A stretch of 64,000 nucleotides of DNA, from the NCBI GenBank assembly GCA_963693305.1, contig OY855915.1:13983840-14047839 (forward strand). The letters are read 5' to 3'. A program made the translations under genes and the position numbers. The stretch's first letter is position 1. The number at the start of each line of letters is the position of its first letter. The DNA comes from Meandrina meandrites. Its lineage: Eukaryota; Cnidaria; Anthozoa; Scleractinia; Meandrinidae. The notes below the pieces were generated by a model, which ran no database searches, was not told where the DNA came from, and worked only from the letters and a program-made list of their open reading frames with translations. This document shows, one piece after another, positions 47,495 through 60,626 of this stretch.

Positions 47495-48013
47495 TTTTTT
47501 TCCTCCCCACTCAAAGCAGATCCAACATTTGCGCCATTCAGATCGGGTGGAAGCGTTTGATTGGCTCTCTGTGGGTGCCTTTGTTTATCAACCAATCAGA
47601 ATGCTCTGTTTTGTTACCTCTTTTTGCACTGAATTACCTTATTTCTGCACTAAATTTCCTCATTTTTGCATCAAATTTACTAAAAACTGCATTTCTCTAA
47701 GCCAATCAGATTCTAAATTTTTTTTCATGTTTATTATCATACAGTTAAGCATGCCCAGGGATATACACGAACTGAAACGACTGAGGATGACAACAAATGA
47801 AATGATCCTGAATGTAACATTCTCGGTGTTGTACATTTAAACTTTATGCTAATTATGTTTATATTGTTTTCGTCGGGTTTCAAGATCAGTAAAGTAACTT
47901 TACTTTTAATTTAGTCCGAGAGTACAGGAGGAGTATGAGTAGATGAGCGAACGGTTTCCATAGTTTAAATCTGTTACAGTCATAGAAGAAAGTAAACAAT
48001 GTTCTAATGTGTT

Positions 48014-48176
48014 GTTCCAGAAAATATCCATACCCCTCTCACAGAAGGTTTTTTGGTTTGAATCCCCCCACCCCTCTGGAAATACTTTGCTTTAAAAAGT
48101 TTGGCTTTCAAGACCCCCCACCCCCTTGGAATTTCCATTGACCTTCTGTGGGGTGGGTATGGATATTTTCTGGAAC
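48014..48176. mobile_element. 163-bp MITE with 36-bp TIRs
   Basis: gttccagaaaatatccatac, ccctctcacagaaggt on the left and its inverse with three mismatches on the right (48141-48176). The middle holds two related ccccccaccccctntggaa blocks in opposite sense. No clear target duplication. Confidence 0.88.
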
Positions 48177-48329
48177 TGCACAATGCTGTTAAATGTCTGC
48201 TCAATTCCTCGTATAAAGTTAACTTACAAACATATTCAAGTGATTTAAAGAACAGCACTCTAGAAAATTAATTTTAGTCCAAGAGTATGATAAATGACCA
48301 TAAGGTTCTATAGTTAAATTTTACAGTTA

Positions 48330-48908
48330 CAGTACAACTACTCATTTCTTGTTCACAAAATAGCACAATATCCTAATATAAATAAACTGCAGAACGATAT
48401 TAACTTCTCTATCGATCAGCTGAGACAAATTTTCAGTTTGCCACACTCTGTTGTACTTGAATCCTATGTGAAAGGATTTCAATTCAAGGTGCTCAACTCT
48501 ATTTTATACACTAATTCAAAATTACACAAAATAGGCTTCAAAACGGACGACCTATGTTCATTTTGCAGGGCAGAACTGGAAAAGTTGTACCATCTTTTTT
48601 ATCAATGCTCCTATGTTAAACGGTTCTGGAGTGGGTTTCAAGCTTACTGGCACCAAATCTCAAATCAGCAGGTTCATCTTTCCTTCCAAGATGTTTTATT
48701 TGGAATATTATCCAAACCATGCCCTTCACTCAACTTACTGAACTATTTTATAATAATTGGCAAACTATTCATATGGGACTGCAGAAGGTGCCAAATTCGA
48801 CCCAAAATTCAAGGATTTCGAACTAAAATTGCCATTAAATATGAAACGGAAAGCAAGATCAAAAAGAAAGATTATTTTAAGAAAAAGTGGGTACTAATCC
48901 CAATTTAA
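48330..48908 (+). pseudogene. L1/Tx1-type LINE ORF2, C-terminal tail
   Basis: The frame gives FQFKVLNSILYTNSKLHKIG, then DDLCSFCRAELEKLYHLFYQC, SYVKRFWSGF and a Lys-rich end. The FQxKxLxxIL...NxxLxxxG...CxxC...ExxxHLxxxC layout is the C-terminal zinc-knuckle region of L1/Tx1-like ORF2. It is 5'-truncated (starts near 48330) and ends with a stop at 48906-48908 and a 3' tail to about 49140. RT itself is absent. Confidence 0.82.
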
Positions 48909-49339
48909 TCTATGTTGTATTTCCATTTTTCTGTTAATAACGTAAGGATGGTATTATTATTTGAATAGTATGACATCTGCAATTTCTTTTTTCTTTAGTA
49001 CAGTTATAATTATTGTGAGCAATGTTATCGCATTTGTAACTTTCAATTGAATTGTCAATAAGTAAGTAAGCTCAGTACTGTTAGTTATTTAGTGTGTTTA
49101 GTTATCATTATCATAAGCTAGTTATGTTGTATTGTAATTTATTATATGGCAACAATAGTATGTGCGCTCTGATTGGCTGATGAGTGGGCAAGATTTTCTT
49201 GTAATGACCGGGCATTATAAAAATTTTTCTTGCCTTAGCTTTTTATATCTTTTTAAGGGTCAAACACTTGTAAACACAGGTCAGTTTGTTTTGTGAAAAC
49301 CTGCGCACTACGTGATCAAAACATGCAATGCGACTTCTC

Positions 49340-49786
49340 TATAGTGAGAAGTGTAGTAATGTTAAATCGAACTTTCTTCAGTTCTATCAGATGACATCAG
49401 CAATTCCAAAATGTCTTTTTGTTTCAGGCAAAAATATTAACGTAGATAAGGGGATTCTCGACATCAGTAAGCCAGTTGCTCTAGGTCCAAATACTGAAAT
49501 AGATTTACATGTATGTAAAATGAAATGCAAAGACTACTACAGACTATTTATTGAACGAAAGTACACGTGTCCTACAGTTTTTCGGAAGTGGTCTTACTAC
49601 TTCGACAGAGACATTACAAAAGGATACGAAAACTGTTTAAAACATACTAAGGCTATCTGCCAAGATATAAAAGTGCTACAAACGACATTCAAATTATTAC
49701 ATCATATTATTGTCACTAAAAGATATTCAATATCCTCACCAAATAATGCAGCTTCCACATGCACACTTTTTGACACGTGTTTTTGA
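49340..49786 (+). pseudogene. Second L1/Tx1-type LINE ORF2 tail fragment, more diverged
   Basis: A 152-codon frame includes YTCPTVFRKWSYYF, then TTFKLLHHIIVTKRYSIS, which follows the xFxxKxLHxIIxTNxxL pattern of the same LINE tail. The Cys knuckle is only partly kept (CTLFDTC). The start is uncertain; homology is inferred from pattern only. Confidence 0.55.
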
Positions 49787-52700
49787 TGCATGTTAATACA
49801 TACCCGCTAAGTAAGACTTACGTCTCTGTGGACAAAATATGGACCATAAACAGGTAATAGAAACGAACCTCACAGTGTCCCCGGAGACAGTCGATAGCAC
49901 TCTGTATTTATTATTCACCACTGAATTTTCCTTCAGCTGAATGACATGAGTTTATTCATTCAAGAAAGTTTTAGCCTGCATGACGGTTTCCGATTTCGAA
50001 TTTGCATTGAGAAATATCCTTTCATTCAAGTTAAATTTTTGTGTACAAGTTTATTTTTGTGTTTTGTGTGACTCTCAAGTATGAAAAAGAGAATAGTGAA
50101 TACAATCTTAGCTTTTGGCCACATTTTAGAATAACTTTGTGCTCATACCTATCCGGGTTTCAAGCCGCACACGTCCTGATTATATATAATTGCGTGCAAA
50201 TCCAAAAAAACCTGGATTTCAGTTTAGGTATATAACAAAACCCGTTGTTCCATACCAAGCTGAGCGGACTGATGATCTTTATTAGTCATCCAGTGTTTGA
50301 AATCCTCCTATGTATATCGCACAATGCTTCCAGTCTTACTCAGTACATTAATAATTATTAAACTTTTAAACTGGATTCCACTGTAGTAAAGAATATAACT
50401 ACCATGTTTAAAAAAACTTAGATCCTTTTAGAATTACTTGAATTATTCAGACTGACTCTCCTCGATTGCAAAGCCGTCAAACAAATTATTACGCCACAAA
50501 ATTCAAAGCTTGATCCATTCCTTCCATTCCAGTGCACAGTCATTTTGGAAACGTTTTCTTGAAGCCTTCAGAAATCTTAGTAGTCTTGTCACAGTTCGCA
50601 CTTTAAGGCCCAGAAATCAAAATTTCTTTTTAAGTTAACTTGATAATAGGTTCTCTTAGCGTTTGATTGCTTTAAAATTGCCAAAGAAAGAATGTCGAAA
50701 CTTTGGTTCATTCGACCTTTAAGTTCTTTGTATTAGTAATTTTAGACATTGTTATTGTTTGCAGTTTTGAATCTTGTGTAATGGAACATGGTGAATTGTC
50801 ATAATTAGATTTTATTCACGGCTTTGGAGGGTAAACATTGACTGGGAAGGTTTTTGGAAGCCTCAAAACCAGCAATGCTATGTCCAAGTTTTCTCCACTG
50901 ATATAGAATTCAGGGCTTGATTCACTAGAAATGTAAACTTGGTGTACTTTATTGTGTTCTGGCAAAGGCAAATTTTAAAACTTCCTTTTCAAAAAAAGAT
51001 ACCATGTTTCCAAGTTTATTATCAAATTTTTACTCTCCTAGAAGCCAATAACCTTGTAATTTTTGAATTCGTCAATTTCATTCTTGCCAGAACGCAAAAG
51101 AGGTTACGATTTATCACTAGGTTCTATAGTTGTTTAATTAGGTGCACTATTCTAGCTAAATCCTTGGACAGAAAGTCGCATTTACTGCAGTTTAACTTCA
51201 AGAGCTTGTAACATCAGTCTTAATGGTGATTAACCAGTAAAACTACAATCATCGTATAATTCCATCATTACCTAAAATCTTTGATGAATTTTAGGGGAAT
51301 CATTGTTCAAAACTCAGAGAGATTACAGCTTTCCAAGATAAAACCCCTTCAAGAAATTTTGCTAATGAATTTATTAATGAGCAAGGGTCCTGTGAGACCT
51401 TAAGCTGCAAGAAAAAATATATGCTTTTCGGAGTGACCTTCTCCTTTTGCTTTAAGGTTACTGTAGACCTAATCATGGCCCAAATTTTGCACGAAAAAGG
51501 TTCTTCGCTCATTCAAATACCTAAACATTGATTTATGGTTTGGTGAAAAAATTAATTTAAAATTGTTAAATAAAGATTGCAAGATATTGAGGAAAAACTG
51601 CTTTTGAGAAGAGTTAATAAATACATGTAGCAAAAGGTGTTGTAATCCTAATTGTGATGTTACCACTACAGAGAAGCCTTTATTAGAACATTAACTGTTT
51701 GTTTTCTTTGACTGTAGTTATATTTCATTTGATTGCATGATTTTCCAATACCAACACCAATACAGAAAGCAATATTTTTATAAATTCAGTTCATCGCCAT
51801 GTCATGGGAGCATATTTTAGGTCTCTTCCTGAGCACACCCCTGTAGTTTGATAGGAGTTCTCCCTTCTGTAAAGAGTCTTGGAGTTTTTACGAAGTTTCT
51901 TGGGGACTTGGAGTCATTTTCAACCCAGAGTCAAGATCAGACGTAGGTCATGATTGTTGAGATTCTACTCATTTTCCTTTTCATTTTGCATTGTTGAATT
52001 TGTAATTTAATTTGTTTCCCTTGCTTAGACAACTGTGCATTTCTTTTTAGTTTTCACCGCAGATGTTGTAATAGTCGGCTCAGCTTGATCCCAATAAGAC
52101 CAATAAATGTGTTGAAATTGCTGTCCATATTTTGCCTCACTGTAATCAGCAGTTTTCTTGCTTGCTAAAGTACAACTTTGTGAAATTTCCTTAAGTTCTT
52201 ATGATGACTGATTAGTTTGAAATCATGCCTTTCTGGCAAGACAATTGATCAACTGTGCACACACAGAATTTAAATTTTGGTCAGCATTGAATCCAAAGAG
52301 TGCAGAAACTGAGTTCAGCCACCTTAAAACTACCATATACAATCATGGTTTTCTCTTGGTTTCTCACCTCCGAACGATGTAGCATGTCCATGTTAAATGC
52401 AGATACGTAAAACCCTATATCAAGTTTAAGCTTAAAGAGCTGGCTTTTTAACTGTTGAAATGAAGTGATTGTGCAGAAAAACATAGCAGACTCCAAAGAC
52501 ACTTCTGCTTATGTCATTGGAATGTCAGTCACCAACAACTGTGCTTTCTGAGAACCACTCTCTCACACTTAACAAACAAGGATTTGCTTTTATATCACAT
52601 AACTGTATTTATTCACTTAAGATCATAGGAATGATGACAAGTGCTTGGCATAATATTAAAAAAATTTGCTGTGTACTGAATGAATGCTTGAAGATTGAGA

Positions 52701-53120
52701 TGAGTTTTGCAAGTGATGAATGAAAGATCTGTCAGGTCAGTATTGTTTATAATGTAAAAACAGATCAATAAGTATTCCTGAGAAGGATGACTTGAGTAAA
52801 TTAAAAAGTGTGACTTTTATGGCATGCTGTTGTCCATAAATGACTTTTTGGATTTTGTCCATGTACTGTGTGACTTTTCACTTTTGTTTTGAGAATGCAA
52901 GCACTGTAATGAGTAACTTTTGAAAACAAATTGTCATAAGTACAAAATGTGGTCAAAAAAATTTCCTATTATTCTGGGTGTGTCTTATTAGAGAGTATGT
53001 AGTTGACATTTTCATTATGCTTACTTGTCACCTTTTACTGAGTGAATAAATACAGTATGTTAAAAAAGGAAAATTGATTAACGGTCTACATTAATACCCA
53101 TCTTGAAATCTCCCAGAATT
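49787..53120. other. No supported feature
   Basis: AT-rich, no domain-bearing ORF. Scattered short frames only. Confidence 0.45.
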
Positions 53121-53123
53121 GCG

Positions 53124-53192
53124 ATGACTACAGACAAAAGAACGGTCACACAATATTTTCCTGTTCGACCTCCGCTTGAGAAAAAGTCAAGA
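53124..53192 (+). CDS. Candidate short exon with PIP-like motif
   Basis: After aatctcccag (acceptor-like, 53117) an ATG at 53124 opens TTDKRTVTQYFPVRPPLEKK and reaches a strong donor AGAG|GTAAGTAG near 53192. TVTQYFPVR resembles the PIP/degron motif of SET8 (KMT5A)-type proteins (xxTxFYPVRRS). Only one exon is seen; it could be a retro- or transposon-captured piece. A second short frame at about 54003-54068 (KLRLLRSQQKITALKQRV, stop) follows a cacag acceptor and could be a terminal exon. Confidence 0.4.
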
Positions 53193-54860
53193 GGTAAGTA
53201 GTGGTTTAACCATTTCTTTTTGGAATGTTGAATGGCTAACTTCATGGTCAGTGAAGAGTGAAATCGTTTCAACACCCAGTCAAGTTTATTATCGTAGTGT
53301 CAAGATTTTAAAATATGATTAAGCAATGTTTAACACATGCAAATATTGTACTATCTTGTTCAAGGTGATTTCATGTATCAGTATAAAGTCGAAACATTTC
53401 AAAATATTTTGTATAGACAGAATGTTCTTAACATTTTTTGTTCAAAAAAGGCAACAAACGATTGTTATTCATGTTCAGTGAAGGGTGAAATATTTTCAAA
53501 GACCCGATTAATTCTAAGCTTATTATCGTAGCACAGGTGATTTGTAAGTTGTTTAACACATGTAAAAATCGAACTCTCTTGTTCAAGGCGAATTTATAGC
53601 AAAGGTCCGAATCATTTCAAATTATTTTACATAAATAAACCTTTTCAATTTTAATAAAATTCGAAGAAAGGATTGAACAATCTGGAGGCAAAGCTCCACG
53701 ACTACAAGAAAATAAATAGGGACTGCTGGTAGTCTAACTTTTATACTGTTAAGATTCACTCCCAAAATTTATTCTGCAGTAGCCGGCGTCCATTTCATGT
53801 GTTTTTTGACTTAATGCAATGCAAAATTTTATTAGCGAAAATTTTTCTTTTACGATTACTACTTATGTAGACTTTATTGGAAAACCTGTTTAACTAAAAT
53901 AAGACAACAGTAAAAAACTACTGTTAACATCTGTGTGTTTAATTTTACAAGTGCTAAGTTAGCATTCGTTTAAATAAACCTGCATATTTTCACTCTATCT
54001 GCACAGAAACTTCGTCTTCTGAGATCCCAGCAAAAGATAACTGCACTGAAACAACGCGTCAATGAATGAAATGATGTCACTAGCAAAGCTTCTAGTGGCG
54101 TGTTTATGCAATCAAATGTTGCAGAAGCAAATCTTCCTCTCACTGCTTTGCTGGGGACATCATCTTCTTTCCTCAAGTGTTCTGCAAACCAATCCATGTG
54201 CAAATCGATGGATTGCGAGATCATGTTGGCCGAAATAACAAAACTTGAGTTAAGAGGAAGGATGTTGGGTTAATGTTATGCTTCAAGAGCCAGTAAAACA
54301 GAACTCTACAACTGTAAAATTTTTAAAATTTGCCATGGGAGCATGTCCGGACCCATAGGAGGGGAAGGGTCATTGGCCCTCCCATTTATGTGCCCGGCTG
54401 CTTAATCCATATGCCCTCCTGTCAGAAATCTTAATGAATCCCCTGACCATATGGTTGTATATTAAAACCAGGTGGTTTAGCCTTAAATATTTCGTATGTT
54501 ATTGTTTATGTAATGGATTAAGACTGCACAAACAATGAATGAAATGAACAGCTGATCAACCAGCAAGCATGTGCACAAAGCACGCTAGCGTCAAAACAAC
54601 CAAACCAAGCAGATAAACACTTAGAGTGTAGAGTTTCATCCTCATGGCTGTCTGACTATACGTTTTTATTGTGAGGAATTCAGGATAAGGTTTTGATCTT
54701 TTTTTACAAGGCCGCATTTCGGAAGACCTTTTCTCAAAGCTTTTAAACGTCAAAGAAATTCTGTCAGCGCTCAAAATATTTTTAGTCTGTTGAAAGTGTT
54801 TAGTTTTATTCATTTTAACAATTTACTCGGGATAAAAGCGAAATGCGCGAATGTAAATCG
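53193..54860. other. Mostly featureless; one possible terminal exon
   Basis: Apart from the coiled-coil-like short frame at 54003-54068 after ctgcacag, nothing is supported. A fragment ggacccataggaggggaagg at 54350 resembles a piece of a hAT-type repeat. Confidence 0.4.
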
Positions 54861-54869
54861 CAAAATTTG

Positions 54870-54905
54870 AAAACTGGGGAATATCATCTGATATTCCCCA
54901 GTTTT
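54870..54905. repeat. Perfect 17-bp hairpin
   Basis: aaaactggggaatatca and its exact inverse flank a 2-base loop. The surrounding gtgacgtgtttagaccaatc and aatatttgatggattataa are phrases I recall in coral repeats, so this is probably part of a dispersed element. Confidence 0.9.
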
Positions 54906-55880
54906 GGCTGCATCATGTGACGTGTTTAGACCAATCATAGGCACAAAAAATATTTGATGGATTATAAAGACCTATAGGTAATATGGCTTACATATTGTTA
55001 ATGGAATACAGCTCTTGATACAGGCCGCTTGTTATACCTCAAGATTTTCTCATGCCCCATTTTTCAGATATTAACTGGTTCAAAAGAAGGGAAACCGAAG
55101 CCATCTCGTGGGTCTGAAGCAGAAATGTAAACTCTGCATACCAACGCAACAAAATGTGAAACAAAGATATTGGTTACAGAACCGAACCTTATTTCACCAT
55201 AAGCCTTCCAATTCAAAATTAAACGCCTAATGTAACAGATACTTTTTTAGTCTTTAAGATTCAGACTTCAATTTAAACTTAGCCAACTATTCAGATCACC
55301 TTGGGTAGCACAGATTTATCTTTTCAGCACAGATTTATCTTAACTTCTTATAATTCTATGAATATGCCTAGTTATTCAAAGACATTAAGCAAATGTCAAA
55401 TATTAAAATAATCCACCAAACTTCTTTAATTTCAAAGCACAAGCTCTGAACCCTTCAAGTGAACTGAAAGATTATTTTGTAATATATATAATGTGGTAGC
55501 CACTATGACATACAACTTTCACTCACTGAACAAATGAAATGGGACTATGATCACCAATGGTAAGGCATCATTGCCTTGAATACTCAATCTAAAATACTCT
55601 AAAGTAAATTGACAGTCTCAACTCAATACTTGAGTCAAAACTCAAAGTTTGTGTTTTTAGTTTCAAGTCGCGAGTATCAAGTCTTGAGGATTGAGAAACA
55701 ACTTGTTCTCAAATATGCACACTCCTAAAGCCTTTTGAGGAAATGGTTTAGTTTTTTATCAAGAAAGAATGAAAGCCACTCGCACATCATGTGTACAAGA
55801 GTTTTATGTTGACCATTAGTACGAAAATGGTGTTTCACATCCAATCTAGAATACAAACATTCAATGATATATTCGATGAT
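54906..55880. other. No gene; loose tcaagt-type low-complexity at 55600-55695
   Basis: A short stretch rich in actcaa/tcaagt words; otherwise AT-rich intergenic sequence. Confidence 0.45.
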
Positions 55881-55884
55881 ATAA

Positions 55885-58330
55885 AGATGTTGCTGCATTT
55901 CACTGTATATGAAATGGCTTCAAAACTCCAACTTCATAAGCACTTTGTTTAAATGGTTTGCTGTCAGCATTTGAATAACCAAACTTGTCCGTGCAGTAAA
56001 TGTATCTTGTGTGTTTTTGATGGGGTTCAAGAAAGTGTGTAAATATTTTTTTATATTTTTTTCCATATTAATTTTTGCAGGATCTTCATGCCGTACACCA
56101 GTGACGAAACACTTAGAGAAAGCCCATTCCTCATTATGTGATGCTGAAGATGCCTATGGGGTGGATTAGTTACAGTTACAGTTACCTGTATCCAGCACCC
56201 ACAGACACCTACATGTAAGAGCTCTGAACGGCAGGACCAGCCACTGTCACCAATCTTTGGTCATTCGCCAACTGTGTAAACACAAGTCGAAGGAAATGTT
56301 TGTATCAGAGAAACTGTAGTAAAATTAGTGGTAATGTTCAAGATGGTAATGACCAAGTCAATGCAGTTGCAGCTAATTGCATACCTTCTCAAGGTCTTCA
56401 TTTGGAGCACATATGGATTGAACTTTCTCCATTTTATTCATGACGACATTGTTGAGACAGTGATATCCAGTGTTATCACCCTCTTGTTATGGGAAGAGTT
56501 TGTTGTACATTTTTCCAAATATCTTATGTGAACATAAGCTTAAACTTGATTGAATGGCCTTTGGATGAATTGACTACAACCTACAGTTCTTCGATGCAGA
56601 GTCAGATGTAGAACTGGAAATAGAAGACTATTTTCAAGTCTGCCAAGAAACTATGATGGCACATTTTGGTCACAAGTGGATTGCCTTGAATCGGGGCCCT
56701 ATGTGGCAGTATGATGAGGATGATTGTATCCCTCCCATTCTTAACAGAAATATGGAAGCTGTTGGTTATGCACCTATATCAAATGATATCAGCACACTGT
56801 GGTCAAATTTGAGTAGCAGTGAAGTTTGTGAGCTATTACAACATGGTGTTGACCCAACAGAAATGGATAAAAGACACGATGTCACCCAACAAAAGGGAAG
56901 ACAGTCTCAAAATAGTTGGTTTCTACAAACCAGGAAAGGTAAGTAAATATTAATATGGAATCTAATAACAGTACCACTTTCTAAATATTATTATTATTAT
57001 TATTATTATTATTATCATTATTATTATTATTATTATTATTATGAGAAGAAAACCAAGTGACTAGGGTGTATATATTTACTTTCATGGTGTATGTAATAAG
57101 TCTCATTTAAAAAAAATTGTACATGTTGGTAAGGTGGTTTCACATTTACAGCAATTACTGTAAAATAACTGGTGTGTTTTCCTTTCTTGTGTACATTTGT
57201 TTTTAGGCACTTGTTAATATTGCTGGCCTGGGACCAACACAACTTAAAAAGAGGATCAGTTTTGTCTGGATTTTCTAGAGATGCTTCTATCGAGGTATAT
57301 GCAGTTCTTTTCTCAATTAAATGTTGCAGGGTTCATATTCTGATATGGGGACATTTTTCTACATTAAACTACAGTGTGAGCACATGTACACTATAATCCT
57401 TAAGATCCTAACAATGCCAACTTTCAATAGCAGCCTTAGCAGTGCTTGGAGTATCCATTTCTAAGTCTGATCAATATCAAAATATGTCAGGGCTACACAA
57501 ACCTACTTTTTAAATAAAACTTCAGTGCTGGGCACCTCAGGTTTGATGATATGGAGCCTTCTTAGAGAACATGCTTGTAGCTCATAATAGTGTTATGAAA
57601 ATGAAAGAAGAACTTTGACTGATTCCTAACAAAGTGAGTAATCAAATTTCAAGGCCGCTGAACAATTATAGCTCACGTCCTAGTCCGCCGTAGCTTGCAT
57701 AGGACAAAATAGTTTTTCAGTAGTGGTTTGCAAAAATTAAACTTGATTTTAAGATCACAAGCAAACTTGCCATTGGTAATGTCCACGTGAAATGTTTATT
57801 GTTTAGCAGCTTTCATGGTTAGACTGTGGTTTTGGTTAACTTTGGCCAATTTGATTCTCAACACTGTCATTGTTAAAAAGTGAAACTGCCATGGAAATTA
57901 AAAAATAAGCACTGTTTACTTAGCCTTCAATCGGTCAAAATATAGTTAAGTATCTGAGTTGAATAGAAGTGCCTTTGAAAGAAATTTATTTGTGTTAAAA
58001 CCGGTGTACATCGTATACAGTCTGTTGTTAACTAACAGACTGGTGCAGTCATTGATCTGATGAGAAGGAATATTTTCAGGCTTAAAAAATCAGTGGCGTC
58101 AATGATAATAATGGGGAATCAGTTGAGTTACTAATTGATTACCGCTTGATTAGTCTTTGATCATGTTGTGGATCATCATTATCAATAATGTCTGCTTATT
58201 CTTAGCTGTCCAATTTTTTTCCATGCAGCACATCTTGATGTTTAATTTTTAGCCTGTTCAAACACCCCCTTCTTCAAGATGACAAATTGGAAGAAAGGAA
58301 GACTTGGTGGGACAAATATCAGGCAGGTAC
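55885..58330 (+). pseudogene. Unrecognised multi-exon gene, copy A (decayed)
   Basis: Main exon 56081-56938, between tttttgcag and AAAG|GTAAGT. It encodes TPVTKHLEKAHSSLCDAEDA (end of a BED/C2H2-like finger), a Pro/Ser/Thr stretch, then an all-alpha-looking part (ETVISSVITL; LEIEDYFQVCQETMMAHFG) and NRNMEAVGYAPISNDISTLW. Stops and frameshifts near 56168, 56330 and 56435 break it. A further exon-like block at 58253-58326 (acceptor tttttag, donor CAG|GTACGT) is open in the matching phase, and a weaker one at 57207-57294 is not. 55885-56080 upstream is also duplicated at copy B. No known family is recognised. Confidence 0.6.
56989..57042. repeat. (ATT)n microsatellite
   Basis: About 18 att units with one tcatt interruption, in the presumed intron of copy A. 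Confidence 0.95.
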
Positions 58331-59150
58331 GTGTCCATTTCTGACCAAATAGAAGAGATATATAAATTCACATTAAGTGTCAAGGTAACAAATATTTATT
58401 GCTAACAACTGTTTTTATGTACTTAATGGGACTTTTCTCCCTCAATTCACACCAGTTACCCTTAGTTGTCTGCCGCAACTTTGAATTAGCGTAAACACTG
58501 TGATTCTGAACTATTAACAAAAGGATTTTCAGTGATTTGAATGGTTAACATATGGTTAACACCGATTAACAGCTATTAATGAAAGATACCTTGACATCTT
58601 CTGTTATTTCAAAAGACTTCCCTGTTAACCGTTGAAAAGCTCTGTTAACCGTAGTTTTTCGCTTTCTTTCTGTTGATCATTCAAAGTTAATTGACTGGTG
58701 CACAATTTCATCTATTGCTTTCTAAATTCAAGGGGAGAAACAGCATTTCGAGAATTGCGGGATTCAGTGTTAAAATCCTGCGGGTTAGCGCGGGATACTG
58801 TAACGTGAGCCCTGGTACCTGGCTATTTTCAAGTGAGCTATTATTGCAAAATGCCATCTCTACTATAGTCTAGAACTAGATTCTTTGGTCAGATACTTTT
58901 TAAATGACTACAACACGACCACTGGTCTTCAAAAGCGCTTGCCCTACTCATAGTAGCATATTCGACCGCCATAGAAAAAAAAGCATGTGTGCGCCATTGA
59001 CCTGAGAAGTCCCTATTTTGCCTGTAAAATTTGAATGAATAATATTTTTGAGGCGTAAATTATTTTTACAAAAGCAATTCGAAGAGTTTTAAATATACAT
59101 GGCTCCTTAGCTCACCGGAATATCGTAATTCCTCAAAATTCCTGAAAAAG
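58331..59150. other. No supported feature
   Basis: Several gttaac words around 58540-58650; no coding or repeat unit supported. Confidence 0.4.
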
Positions 59151-59157
59151 CAGCTTA

Positions 59158-59432
59158 CACAATCTTGGACAAAACTAGTTGAAACATACGATTTTCACGC
59201 ATTTCTCACTTATGTCTCGACTTACAAGCAGGTTCAAAATATCTTATCCCCCTCCCCCCCCCCCCCCCCTACTCAATGTTGTTTCTTGAGGTTTGCGGTT
59301 CAACAGGCTTTGTTTTAAAAACACTTAAGCATTAACAACATTGAAATGGGGGGGAGGGGGTTGCAAAACTGAACTGTGTTGGCTAAATAAGTGGAAATTT
59401 GCTAAGTGTTTCAACAGTTTTGTCCAAGATTG
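59158..59432. mobile_element. 275-bp Tc1/mariner-type MITE
   Basis: Ends cacaatcttggacaaaact...gttgaaaca and the inverse tgtttcaacagttttgtcca...agattg, flanked by TA on both sides (59156-59157, 59433-59434). Inside, a C run (59255-59278) and a G run (59347-59360) can also pair. TA duplications and a cagtcttggacaaaa-like end are typical of Tc1/mariner relatives. Confidence 0.88.
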
Positions 59433-59434
59433 TA

Positions 59435-60626
59435 GCACTTCACCTTGTTAGAAACAGAGGCCATTTTATCCGCCTGGAAAGGACATATATTTTGTTGGTA
59501 CTTGGAAAGGAGAATGTCAGGTTTAAAGCCTGTTCAAACACTTTCTTTATGACTTTCGTTGATTTAGTATTTCTTCATGGTAGCAAACAAGCCTAAAAAC
59601 AAAGATGAACTATTTTCAGTTTTGTCTGTGTAGGATGTACTATGAGTGAATTACTGTGGGCTTTTCCCTTTCTGGACATAAGCTGATTGTTTATGTGGTC
59701 AATTTTCTAGGAGCCAATATTCTTGCCAACTGGTTCATGCCATGGGCCAAACATCCATTGTTTTCTTTTGTACAAAATTTTGCCCTTTATGTGATTAACA
59801 AGTAATCACAATGTGCCCTCACGCAATTAAGTATTAATTTCACTATCTTGTTTTTTTCTTTAAGTTTTCCAAATTGCCCTTGTCACTTTCCAACTCTAAT
59901 TTTGTGACAACATTGAAAATACGTGTGAAATTAATCCTAATTGCCCTCGGGCCCATGCAATTACCTATGAAAATAAACATAAATGCGCTCCTTCAGAAAA
60001 ATAAATTGATACTGCTAAACATACCTATCACCCATTATGGGATACTACGGTCAAAGTATTTCTATATGTGAGGTCCACCACTGACCATCCTGCGTCAACA
60101 AACCATCTGCAAAAAAAATGAATTATACTAAACAAAAATCACCAGTTCAATTAAGGTTAAGGCTGGCTGCCTCTAATTAAGCCAATTCAATCATCAAACA
60201 CCAGACAACTACCATAAAACAGACATTTCTTTATATTTTCAATACTCATTCTTGCCCAGTGAGTGTGTTAATTGCTCTCATAACTTGAAATCAAAACAAT
60301 ATCTAAATTAAATATAACTGAATCCTAAAACCCCACTAATTAAAGCAGTTAAGCTAAAGACAGAGTCAACTGTAAAAATCCTAAATAACACCATGGCATT
60401 GGAACTATTTCTTTAGTCAAGCTGGCCTGATCCTAAGATACAACTTTAAAGCAAAACCATAGTCAAACAGCAAGATGTAATTCTTTTCTACAGACTCTAG
60501 TCTGTTTGGTTTGGTTGTTTAGATACTCATGCAGTTATACACATATGTCTGCTGGTCGGTAAACCGTTTTATTCAGTTAGGTTGTTCAGACACTCATACA
60601 TGAAGAAAGGGGTGGAACACATAAGA
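59435..60626. other. No supported feature
   Basis: AT-rich intergenic sequence without recognisable genes. Confidence 0.45.

Noticed and set aside
47340..47840. 166-codon plus-strand ORF
   Set aside because: Phe/Cys/Leu-rich with no domain, overlapping the more plausible minus-strand ORF and CCAAT sequences; likely chance.
48004..48258. Minus-strand 84-codon ORF
   Set aside because: Lies almost entirely within the 163-bp MITE.
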